Below are positions 25,551 to 33,101 of a DNA stretch of 33,101 nt, piece by piece. Position numbers and translations under genes: made by a program. The stretch is from assembly GCA_021647785.1 (NCBI GenBank), contig JAKIUC010000052.1, positions 1-33,101 on the forward strand. Direction: 5' to 3'. A model generated the notes under the pieces. It was not told the origin of the DNA and ran no database searches. It saw only the letters and a list, made by a program, of their open reading frames with translations. The first letter of the stretch is position 1. Each line of letters opens with the position of its first letter. Source of the DNA: Melioribacteraceae bacterium. Lineage in GTDB: Bacteria > Bacteroidota > Ignavibacteria > Ignavibacteriales > Melioribacteraceae.

Positions 25551-27416
25551 TTATTCTTTCTCTTTTTTCATCTCTAACCATAACCACTGGAATTTAATTG
25601 GTGCCTCTTTTTCCGCTTCTATTTCCAAGTAAATTTCATAGATTCCTTTATCGGGAAAGTTGATGTTACCGACTCTGATTGACGTAAAATTATCAATGTG
25701 ATAGTTCTTGTTTGGTTCGGCAACCGTGAGACCAGTTGGATGAACATCATGTTTCCGGTTAGAATTAGCAGCGTTAACTAAAATAGTTCCTTTCGGTTTT
25801 TCTCCCTGAAAACTGTATGAAACATCGATGGTCATTGTTCCTGGTTTATCTACAAAAATTTTCCATTTGCATTGATACTTTTCATTTACCAAAGTATGGG
25901 CGGGTACCGTTCCTAATCTATCTATTTTTTTAACTATTCTATTTCCAACTTCAGAAATAAGGTTTTTATGAGTTAGTGAATATCCACCTTCCACAGTTTT
26001 GGCAACCAAGCCATCAATGATCTCCGGCTTATGATCATATTCCAATACTACCACAGAGATCAATGGATCCGGCTGTTCATAAGGTAAACTGATCTCTGTA
26101 AATACGTCATTGTGCTCAACGTATAAAGGGAGTTGTGATTTATCTTTTAGTATATATGATTTTACAGGTTTATCAGTAATTCCCGTAACAGGAAGTTTAT
26201 GATTATAGGGCCAATTATAGAGATATAGATACAAATTATGTTTTCCATCTGTTAATGGTTTCCAGGTAATTTTTCCCCAACCATGTAGGTCTTCATCCAA
26301 ATCAAAAGCTCCTGCACCATAAATCGATTCGCCATTTATATCTAACCATTCGCCCATTTTCAGCAAGCGTTGAGTTATTTCATAGGGAACGTCGCCATTT
26401 CCGCGAGGGCCAATGTTAAGCATTAAATTTCCATTAAGGCTCACATTGCCGATTAGTGACTTTAGCAAAGTGCTTGTCGATTTCCATCTTGTATCCGTAG
26501 CATGATATCCCCATGAATGGGCTACTGTTGCGGGTGATTGCCAGGGATAAGCAAACTTTTCGCTACCCAAGTGATTGTCCCCCATTGTTCTGTAATCCAC
26601 ATCGCTATCTTCTTCAATAGAGAGACCAAGCCGAGAATTTACCAGACAATCGGGCTGCAATTCACGGATCAGCCCTTTCAATTGCAGCAATTGTTCTTTG
26701 GTTACGAGTGTCTTTGAATGATGCATCCACATATCAAACCACATGAGGTCAATCGGTCCATAATTGGTGAGTAATTCTCTCATTTGCGGCATCACCTTTT
26801 CCTGCCAGTACTGATTGTATTGCTCCGCAGTTATCGGATAAATTTCTTTGGTGTGATCCCATCCATATTCATGTTCCCAATCCACCCAATGTGAATAATA
26901 GAGACCCAATTTCAATCCATGTTTCTTACATGCTTCCGCCACTTCCTTTACTATATCTCTTTTGGGGTTGGTATGAGCTGCCACATCATAATCCGAAACT
27001 TTGCTATCCCACAGTGCAAACCCGTCATGATGTTTGGCGGTAAAGGTTACATATTTCATCCCTGCTTTTTTTGCCAATATCACCCATTTTTCAGGGTCGA
27101 TGGAATCCCAGTCAAACCGGTCGAGCAAAGTTAGATATTCCTCTTTTTCAATCCGATTTCGGTAATAAATCCATTCGGCATAATTGTTGTTGTTGCGAAG
27201 TTTCTCACCTTTCCAATAGCCTTCCGCCCCGCTATAGACGCCCCAATGGATAAACATGCCAAACCTGGCATCTACAAACCATTGTGCACGTTCGTTGGTT
27301 TGGGATTGACCTAGTAGGTTAGAAACTAAAATAATAAATCCGATAAAAAAGAACTGTAATTTGATTATATAAGATTGTTTCATTGAGTTTTGACTCTGTG
27401 ATTGTTGTGTGGGCAT
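25551..27416 (-). CDS. Alpha-L-fucosidase, GH29 family
   Basis: The frame opens at 27455, but the ATG at 27416 has a good ribosome binding site (GGAGAAAG), giving 621 residues. A signal peptide of the form KLQFFFIGFIILVSNLLG follows. The GH29 barrel is clear: WFVDARFGMFIHWGVYSG, KYVTFTAKHHDGFALWDSKV, then GPIDLMWFDMWMHH with the catalytic nucleophile Asp228 (numbered from this start), and LMLNIGPRGNGDVP near the barrel end. A beta-sandwich of about 230 residues completes it. It removes alpha-L-fucose from glycans by a retaining mechanism, in the periplasm or outside. It precedes Gfo/Idh copy 2 by 82 bases. Acceptance of methylated fucose is possible but not visible in the sequence. Confidence 0.93.
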   Translation of the reverse strand: MPTQQSQSQNSMKQSYIIKLQFFFIGFIILVSNLLGQSQTNERAQWFVDARFGMFIHWGVYSGAEGYWKGEKLRNNNNYAEWIYYRNRIEKEEYLTLLDRFDWDSIDPEKWVILAKKAGMKYVTFTAKHHDGFALWDSKVSDYDVAAHTNPKRDIVKEVAEACKKHGLKLGLYYSHWVDWEHEYGWDHTKEIYPITAEQYNQYWQEKVMPQMRELLTNYGPIDLMWFDMWMHHSKTLVTKEQLLQLKGLIRELQPDCLVNSRLGLSIEEDSDVDYRTMGDNHLGSEKFAYPWQSPATVAHSWGYHATDTRWKSTSTLLKSLIGNVSLNGNLMLNIGPRGNGDVPYEITQRLLKMGEWLDINGESIYGAGAFDLDEDLHGWGKITWKPLTDGKHNLYLYLYNWPYNHKLPVTGITDKPVKSYILKDKSQLPLYVEHNDVFTEISLPYEQPDPLISVVVLEYDHKPEIIDGLVAKTVEGGYSLTHKNLISEVGNRIVKKIDRLGTVPAHTLVNEKYQCKWKIFVDKPGTMTIDVSYSFQGEKPKGTILVNAANSNRKHDVHPTGLTVAEPNKNYHIDNFTSIRVGNINFPDKGIYEIYLEIEAEKEAPIKFQWLWLEMKKEKE

Positions 27417-27856
27417 ATAACTTTCTCCATATATAGTGTTTGGTCGGTTATTCATAATACAATAGAAACAAAAGACTTACCGCTATTAGAAGGAATGAAT
27501 GTTCTATATTGTTCTATTGCTCCATTGCTAAATTGTTGATAATAACTTGTAATAACAATAGAACAATGAAACAATAGAACAATTTTGTCTATTATTCGTT
27601 ATATGAAAATAGTATAAATCCTTTGAATTAAATATGTTACACCTGTACCGCAAAGCGTGTAAGTATGCAACCTAACACTATATAGTTTTCATATTTATTC
27701 GTATTCCGTGCTAGAGTCGTGTCAAGTATTAAACCACGTAAATATCAAAGATCTTTGCACAGCATCCATTCTGGAAATCTTAATCCTACTCTTAATTCTT
27801 AATCTATTTTTTACTTTTCAACCTTCACTTTACGGTTTACCGCACTACAAAAATTC
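27417..27856. other. Gene-free gap with inverted repeats
   Basis: Between the fucosidase and the TIM-barrel glycosidase there is no gene. The gap contains an imperfect inverted repeat built of TTGTTCTATTG-type units (27509-27537 against 27554-27582). It also contains a segment with ATATGAAAA/TTTTCATAT ends around TTACAC/GTGTAA (about 27600-27695). The GC-rich motif inside that segment recurs at 5120-5138. The rest is AT-rich and plain. Confidence 0.5.
27509..27582. repeat. Imperfect inverted repeat of TTGTTCTATTG units
   Basis: The two 29-base arms match at about 24 positions and are separated by 16 bases. Within each arm the unit TTGTTCTATTG is partly repeated, so this may be a slippage-grown hairpin or a decayed miniature element. 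Confidence 0.45.
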
Positions 27857-30388
27857 TTATCGTAAATAAATCATCTTACTCGTTTTTATTTGTTGGTTGT
27901 ATCTAATTTGATAAAGATAAACACCTGACGTTACCGACTGACCGCTTGAGCTTTGGGCATTCCACTTAATATTATGGGAGCCAGCATTTATTTCTCCATT
28001 TACAAGCTCAACTACATTTTGACCTGCAATGTCGTAAACTATCAAGGTTACAAATCCTTTTTCCGGCAATTCATAGGTAATTGTGGTACTTGGGTTAAAT
28101 GGATTTGGATAATTACCAATTGCAAATGTATGTGGAATTATTTCAGATTGCATATCATTAACTGATGTTACAGTTCCTGAAATTTCCATATAGTCAATAT
28201 CTAAAATCCACTGGGCAATATTTGTTATCCGAATAGTATTGTTGCCAGCTTTAAAATCTGCATCGATGCTCACGTTTGCTCTCCAAGTTCCACGACCACC
28301 ACTCTCAAATTTTTCAGAACTTGGTATAACATTCTCATTCACTTTAATTTCAGGAAACATAGTGCCATCACAGCCATAGCGAAACGTTAAGGCACCATTA
28401 CCTGCACTCATTGAAACATTCCATTCAACATATTCATTTGCATTTAAATACTCATAACCCGTACCATTGTAGCCTGCATAATCATCAGCAAAACTTGATG
28501 TGCCAGTACCATCCTCGGCTTCAAGCATAATTGAACCATCTGTAACTGCTTCTGTTGAAAAACTCCACTCCGTTCCTGTTGTCGTTCCAATGGAATTGAC
28601 TTCATCTATGCGCCAATAATAGGTTGTATTAATATCTAAAGCAGCAAGGTTATAACTTGCTGCAGACTGGCTGCCAATAAATGGGGGAGGGCTGTTAGTT
28701 CCAAAATAAATATCGTGGCTTGCAGCAACACTGCCGGGAAGCCAGCTTAAATTTAAAAATGTACTTATTGACTTAGCACTATCCGCAGGAGAAGGATTGC
28801 TTGATTGTGAAGGAGACTGAGACGTTGTTTCCACAATGGTACCTACCCAATGACCTGGAGCAGGTCTGTTAATGGGAACTATTGAACCTCCAATTATTGT
28901 TGTAGTCTTATTTGTATCAAAAATTCCTAAACTTATATTAACCCAATTAACTTCAAAATAAGTATCGGAATAGTTTGATAAATCAAGCGTTACCATTCCC
29001 TGTCCATTTTCAGTATAATATAGTATATACTTTTTACCAGGATCAGCTGCGAGATAAGCTTCGTCGCTCTCTCTATCCCCCAATAATTCTTGGTGAGGTT
29101 CAACGTCCCAAAACTTAATTTTCTCTTCAATTAATCTTACAGATTTTATATTGTTTTTTGCAATGTTGCTTATGCCAATGCCAGTGGTTGGTCTATGAAA
29201 TCTTATACCAGCAACACCAGCTATTAAGCTGCGCCACCATTCTTCAATTGCATTATCTGTATCGCCAGGTCTCCAGGTACCCCATGGTTTGCCGTTAAGT
29301 GCAATATCATTACCATATACTTTAGTCATGTGAAGAAGAATATTTTTGTTCTTCGCATCATCGGCTATTCCCTTAATAAGATTCCAACTATTTTCATCCC
29401 GATTACGGTTGGTTGCTTGGGATACATCTATATAATCGTACATGTCTAAATTGGTAGATGCGTACTGCCAATCGGAACCTGTTACTCCTTCATAGATATA
29501 CTCAGACATATCGGTTACTAAAACAGTTTTACCTGCTGATGATGCTTTGTTCCTAATGTAGTCTATCCAATATTCACCCCACTTTGGATCTTCGTGAGTT
29601 TCGTTATTCATGCAATAGAGTATATTATTATACTTAAATGTAACGGATAACATTTTATCAACAAATTTTTCCTGAAACCCGCGTACAAGATCATACTGAG
29701 CCTTGCGAGCTGAAGAAGCTGCAATATAATCGGGATGCCCCGGAACGCCTTTAAGAAAGGGATGGGTTCCATAGCTTGAATAGGAAGTTGCTAATCCTGA
29801 TTGCCCTGTTGTATAGTTAATATTGTTATTCGGATTGAACGGGCTAACCGGCCATGATTTCCACGCACCATCTATTAAATCAAATCTGTCCCATATTTCT
29901 ATTTGTATGATTATCCCTTTTGCTTCTGCTTCTGCAATAAACATTTCAAGACGTGTCCAAAAAGGTCCCGTCATAGTGTTAAAATCATATTTGTTCTCTG
30001 AGGTAGCACAAAAGTTAAAACCCTGGATACCCGCTGCCATTCCCGGATTCAAAACACAACGAAGTAAATTTCCGCCAACATCTGCTAATTCGTTAATAGC
30101 ATTTTTTATTTCTGCTTCTGTACTTACCCCTTGGCTGCCATTGTTATCTTGAGTATCGTGATCTATAAAGGGGTTGTGTCCATGATTCCACCCGCCAATA
30201 AGTAAGGTCTTTTGATTTTTATATTCCCAATAGCGTCCATCAATACTTATTTGACCCAATACTGGTATGCTAAAAGTAAATGTTATCATAACAATCGATA
30301 ATATTACAATAACACTATTCAATATATTAAATTTGCTTATAAACTTTTTCACTCTTTTATTATTTTTCATCTTTTTATAATTTTTCAT
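27857..30388 (-). CDS. Secreted multidomain TIM-barrel glycosidase with FN3, CBM-like and type IX sorting domains
   Basis: The 843-residue protein (843 from the ATG at 30388, or 837 from the ATG at 30370) begins with a signal peptide up to about residue 46 (IPVLGQ). Residues 48-430 look like a clan-A TIM barrel, with Glu263 in YCMNNETHED as the likely acid/base; the nucleophile is not assigned. A beta-sandwich of the type often behind such barrels follows (about 440-520; KKYILYYTENGQGMVTLDL). Next come a fibronectin type III domain (about 530-613; TTYYWRIDEVNSIGTTTGTEW) and a CBM6/35-like module (about 619-738; IMLEAEDGTG, then YVEWNV). The C-terminal sorting domain (about 755-843) has NYPNPFNPSTTITYELPEKG and ends KMIYLR. 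It is exported through a type IX-like system and attacks an insoluble glycan. Its start overlaps the end of the preceding gene by 14 bases. Confidence 0.82.
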   Translation of the reverse strand: MKNYKKMKNNKRVKKFISKFNILNSVIVILSIVMITFTFSIPVLGQISIDGRYWEYKNQKTLLIGGWNHGHNPFIDHDTQDNNGSQGVSTEAEIKNAINELADVGGNLLRCVLNPGMAAGIQGFNFCATSENKYDFNTMTGPFWTRLEMFIAEAEAKGIIIQIEIWDRFDLIDGAWKSWPVSPFNPNNNINYTTGQSGLATSYSSYGTHPFLKGVPGHPDYIAASSARKAQYDLVRGFQEKFVDKMLSVTFKYNNILYCMNNETHEDPKWGEYWIDYIRNKASSAGKTVLVTDMSEYIYEGVTGSDWQYASTNLDMYDYIDVSQATNRNRDENSWNLIKGIADDAKNKNILLHMTKVYGNDIALNGKPWGTWRPGDTDNAIEEWWRSLIAGVAGIRFHRPTTGIGISNIAKNNIKSVRLIEEKIKFWDVEPHQELLGDRESDEAYLAADPGKKYILYYTENGQGMVTLDLSNYSDTYFEVNWVNISLGIFDTNKTTTIIGGSIVPINRPAPGHWVGTIVETTSQSPSQSSNPSPADSAKSISTFLNLSWLPGSVAASHDIYFGTNSPPPFIGSQSAASYNLAALDINTTYYWRIDEVNSIGTTTGTEWSFSTEAVTDGSIMLEAEDGTGTSSFADDYAGYNGTGYEYLNANEYVEWNVSMSAGNGALTFRYGCDGTMFPEIKVNENVIPSSEKFESGGRGTWRANVSIDADFKAGNNTIRITNIAQWILDIDYMEISGTVTSVNDMQSEIIPHTFAIGNYPNPFNPSTTITYELPEKGFVTLIVYDIAGQNVVELVNGEINAGSHNIKWNAQSSSGQSVTSGVYLYQIRYNQQIKTSKMIYLR

Positions 30389-32279
30389 TAACGGTAATTC
30401 TATTTTCTATTTTTGAATTATTTATCAGCCACCATTTTACATTATGTGAAATGGGACTATCGATATCATAAGCGCCAATATCATGACCAGGAATAATAGC
30501 CGGACTTCCTGATTGATATCGAAAATCCAAATTCTCCGGATTGTTAAACAATGGATTACCAATTATAATATTTGTGCCTATACCTTCACTCTCGTTTTGA
30601 TAAAACAAGTTTCGATCAACAATAACCTCACTTCCAGGTGTGTAATTAAATATATCATCATCAATCAGTTTCTCATTATTCACAAAAATATTATCTCTTA
30701 TATAAATTGAACTTGGTAAAAAAGGTTTTTTCATTGTACCATCTCCGTCTCTAACCTCAATCGGTTTTGCCAGGTTGTAAAAGATATTATTTACAATATT
30801 TAAATTTTGGTGAGGAGATGTTATTAGAATAGTAGGGTCGTTTTGACTATTAAAAAAAACATTGTTTCTGATAGTTATATTTCTCATCCTAGTATTACCT
30901 TTGCCCAGGAACATGACTGGTCCACTAGTAATATCAGCAAAAATATTATGCTCGTAAAGCAGCCCGCTATAAATATAATCACCATTTTTATCAACATGCT
31001 GATCCCCATTTACCTCTATCATAAAAACTGATCCGGGATTCCATAGTGTATTACCTTGCCCATGAATATAATTATAACGAATTTTCATGTTTCTTGAATT
31101 TCTTACATTTACTGCCGATACACATGCAGCAGGTCCTGCCCATGGTCCATTATGATCTATAATTTCATTATACTCAAAAATATGGTTATCCCCATGCACC
31201 TGAAACACTTCACGCGATGGTCTATAGAATTCATTATTTCTTGCCTCCCAGTGTGAACGATCTTCAAAACGAGGTTTGATAAAATTGGGTTCATCTTCAT
31301 CATAAATAGTGTTGGCATCAAGCAAGATATTAATCCAACCATAACGGGTTAAATTATCTTCGAACCTCACATAATTTTGTCTTACTCGTTCAGATTCCTT
31401 TTTATACCCACGGCGGTGCAGTTCAAATAAACGTGTGAACATACGGAATTCAAATCCGCGAATGGTTACATATTCTAAATCTCCATCAAAAAGTGCACGC
31501 CCTTCACCATCAAGAAGTAATGTGCCTTTTTCATTCTCTTCAGGTCCGCCGTACCATGTTTCAATTTTAGAGTCATTCGGATCCTTCTCCCCAAAAGGTC
31601 TTAAAAATAATGTACCTGTATTATGATTATAAGTACGCATACCGGGGTTCACCATTTCCGTAATTTTTTCTGCCCATATTGTCGGTTCATCATCCTGAAG
31701 CAGCATATATGGAGCCACTGTAAATAAAGCTGTTTCTGAACTATCATCAAAAGTTTTTACCATATTGTTTTTGGTTTTCCAGGGCCACAGATTTTGGCTT
31801 GTCCATTCCTGTAAAGTATATCCGGGATTCGTTTTCCAAATTAGCGGGTTTTCATCTAATTGTGTCCATTCAGATTTAATCAAATAACCATCATCAAAAA
31901 CTACTTTTTCGTACCATTGCCCGCTTTTACGCTTCACGCCGTTTTCTGAATTTGGAGGGCATGGCATTGCAGAAATTATGGTATAATTATCTGGCGTTCC
32001 TTTTAGATTCAGATTATAAATGGTACTTGTTTTTGTACTTTTATAAACCCCGCCTCTTAAAATTATCTTATCGGAGAGAGCACCACTTTTAACGCGGTCA
32101 TTAACAACTGCAAGTGCCTTGTGTAATGATTTGAATGGTGCAGCAACTGAACCAGTATTTAAATCATTTCCTTTAATCGGGTTAACATAATAAGTATGTT
32201 CTCTGTCACTGCTCGTACATTGTATAAAGAATAACGAGCTAATTAAAGTAAGTAGGAGTGTAACATTTTTTAAGTTCAT
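30375..32279 (-). CDS. Parallel beta-helix lipoprotein, probable polysaccharide lyase or hydrolase
   Basis: The 634-residue protein has a lipoprotein-like signal ending FFIQC, with Cys21 as the lipidated residue; the Gln before it is unusual. The mature part starts with the motif YYVNPIKGNDLNTGSVAAPF, common at the head of right-handed beta-helix enzymes. Later stretches rich in Asn and Ile repeats (about residues 350-600; IRYNYIHGQGNTL, MRNITIRNNVFFNS and IVNNIFYNL) are the coils of the helix. Such proteins are often pectate-lyase-like, GH28-like or alginate-lyase-like. No catalytic residues can be assigned. It heads the long minus-strand set, with a 379-base gene-free region upstream, so a promoter of the locus is likely there. 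Confidence 0.82.
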   Translation of the reverse strand: MNLKNVTLLLTLISSLFFIQCTSSDREHTYYVNPIKGNDLNTGSVAAPFKSLHKALAVVNDRVKSGALSDKIILRGGVYKSTKTSTIYNLNLKGTPDNYTIISAMPCPPNSENGVKRKSGQWYEKVVFDDGYLIKSEWTQLDENPLIWKTNPGYTLQEWTSQNLWPWKTKNNMVKTFDDSSETALFTVAPYMLLQDDEPTIWAEKITEMVNPGMRTYNHNTGTLFLRPFGEKDPNDSKIETWYGGPEENEKGTLLLDGEGRALFDGDLEYVTIRGFEFRMFTRLFELHRRGYKKESERVRQNYVRFEDNLTRYGWINILLDANTIYDEDEPNFIKPRFEDRSHWEARNNEFYRPSREVFQVHGDNHIFEYNEIIDHNGPWAGPAACVSAVNVRNSRNMKIRYNYIHGQGNTLWNPGSVFMIEVNGDQHVDKNGDYIYSGLLYEHNIFADITSGPVMFLGKGNTRMRNITIRNNVFFNSQNDPTILITSPHQNLNIVNNIFYNLAKPIEVRDGDGTMKKPFLPSSIYIRDNIFVNNEKLIDDDIFNYTPGSEVIVDRNLFYQNESEGIGTNIIIGNPLFNNPENLDFRYQSGSPAIIPGHDIGAYDIDSPISHNVKWWLINNSKIENRITVNEKL

Positions 32280-32522
32280 TTTTCCATGATAATTTAGATT
32301 ATTAAATTGGTGTAGAAGAAGATAGATGTTTCCTTCATCTTCAATTAATGTTTTGTTAGTATTTGATTCAAATTAGTTAATTGAGCTAAGTAAGCTTTGT
32401 AACATAATATGGCTAATAAGTCACTAAATAATTTTCAAGATTTTGATAATTAAATCACTTTCGCGGGGAATTTTGAAATTGATAATGAGTAAAATATAAA
32501 AGGACTTTAGGTTCAGAAAAAC

Positions 32523-32552
32523 GTAGATTGCTCGCTGCACTATGCAATCTAC
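32523..32552. repeat. 9-bp hairpin after the terminator
   Basis: GTAGATTGC and GCAATCTAC form a perfect 9-bp stem with a 12-base loop. On the minus strand it is followed by GTTTTT, so it could act as a back-up terminator. The text also resembles short REP-like repeats. Confidence 0.4.
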
Positions 32553-32601
32553 AATACAAGAAATTCCCTAATAATTTGTTTGGGTTTGTTTATAATATTT
32601 T

Positions 32602-32633
32602 TAAAAAACCCGATAGTTGTGAAACTATCGGGT
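32602..32633 (-). terminator. Intrinsic terminator of the right-edge gene
   Basis: On the minus strand ACCCGATAGTT and AACTATCGGGT form a perfect 11-bp stem with a four-base loop, directly followed by a run of T. It lies 25 bases after the stop codon of the truncated gene at the right edge. It separates that gene from the glycan locus. Confidence 0.9.
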
Positions 32634-32658
32634 GTGATAAAGAAAATTGATACACAAA

Positions 32659-33101
32659 TTATTTCATGAGAATCATTTTCATGTTACTTACCTTATCGCC
32701 ATATTTTACGCTGTAGAAATAAATTCCACTACTTACTCTGCCACTGGCGGAGCCAGCATTCCATGTTACATTTTTTACACCAGCAGATTGATGTGCTTTT
32801 ACTAATGTTGTAATTTTTTCTCCAATTATACTATAAACACTTACCTCAACATCGCCTGCCTCTGGTAATGCATAAGTAATCGTAGTACTTGGATTGAATG
32901 GATTAGGATAATTTTGCGATACTATAAATGATTTAGGTAATAATTCATTTGTACCACCTTCAACATTAGTTACAACAGGATTATAGTTGATATTATTAGT
33001 CAGTAGTATTTTATCAATTTTAGTTCCTTCTTCCTGCTGCTTAATGCGTAAAACCTCACCATTATGCCAGGCACCTGGAGTGAAAGAAAAAACTTTAGCA
33101 G
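32659..33101 (-). CDS. C-terminus of a secreted protein with type IX-style sorting domain, 5' end beyond the window
   Basis: The minus strand is open from the window edge to the stop at 32659, giving 146 complete codons of C-terminal sequence. The first part, WHNGEVLRIKQQEEGTKIDK followed by ILLTN, looks like the last strands of a carbohydrate-binding or discoidin-like module. The rest is a sorting domain with QNYPNPFNPSTTITYALPEAG, SAGVKNVTWNAGSASG and the end KMILMK. It matches the C-terminus of the glycosidase at 27857 in plan, so both are exported by the same system. The enzyme part is outside the window. Confidence 0.85.
   Translation of the reverse strand, partial: AKVFSFTPGAWHNGEVLRIKQQEEGTKIDKILLTNNINYNPVVTNVEGGTNELLPKSFIVSQNYPNPFNPSTTITYALPEAGDVEVSVYSIIGEKITTLVKAHQSAGVKNVTWNAGSASGRVSSGIYFYSVKYGDKVSNMKMILMK

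Larger units (their letters stand above)
32280..32658. other. Gene-free gap upstream of the beta-helix lipoprotein
   Basis: The gap holds the intrinsic terminator of the right-hand gene and a 9-bp hairpin (32523-32552; GTAGATTGC/GCAATCTAC). The remaining AT-rich stretch (32280-32520) is where the promoter of the glycan locus should lie. I do not see a clear -35/-10 pair or an operator matching those at 5015 and 5053. Confidence 0.4.

Overview
The window looks like a chromosomal piece of an AT-rich, Gram-negative bacterium of the Bacteroidota/Ignavibacteriota (Chlorobi-like) assemblage. Three things point there. Two secreted proteins end in a type IX-style sorting domain with the NYPNPFNPSTT signature common in Ignavibacteria and relatives. 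There is a long TonB-dependent receptor with a carboxypeptidase-like N-terminal domain. The secreted enzymes include lipoproteins and Tat-type oxidoreductases typical of polysaccharide utilisation loci. The lineage is an inference; there is no rRNA or other marker gene here.

Layout. Almost everything is on the minus strand and is transcribed from right to left. At the left edge are a truncated secreted protein with a fibronectin-type domain (1-1693) and the TonB receptor (1779-4856). A 700-base intergenic region follows, with two 16-bp palindromes inside an inverted-repeat-bounded segment. Next is the only plus-strand gene, a membrane-anchored winged-helix regulator (about 5557-6831). From 8 to 32 kb lies a long minus-strand glycan-degradation locus. 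Read in its direction of transcription it holds a beta-helix lipoprotein, a multidomain TIM-barrel glycosidase, a GH29 alpha-L-fucosidase, a Tat-type Gfo/Idh/MocA protein, an MtaA-like methyltransferase, a NodB/GH57-like barrel protein, a small zinc ribbon, and a GPH sugar symporter. It continues with a LamG-DUF1961-like secreted protein, a second Gfo/Idh/MocA protein, a UroD-family protein, an MtaC-like corrinoid protein, an MtaB-like methyltransferase, a MetH-activation-like protein, a RACo-type activator, aldose 1-epimerase, a D-lyxose-isomerase-like cupin and a sugar-porter MFS transporter. At the right edge is the C-terminus of another sorting-domain protein, followed by a clear intrinsic terminator.

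How it may work together. Extracellular and periplasmic enzymes would release fucose-type and other sugars. The TonB receptor and two MFS permeases would take them up, and the epimerase and isomerase would feed them into metabolism. The unusual part is a complete-looking corrinoid methyl-transfer system built into this sugar locus: MtaB, MtaC, a MtaA-class protein, a second UroD protein and two reactivation proteins. The best hypothesis is that the locus removes methyl groups from an O-methylated glycan, or uses methanol released from a methyl-esterified one, and passes them through a corrinoid protein into C1 metabolism. This is inference from gene content and conserved residues. The substrate and the methyl acceptor cannot be read from the sequence.

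I saw no tRNA, rRNA, CRISPR array, transposase or cobalamin riboswitch.
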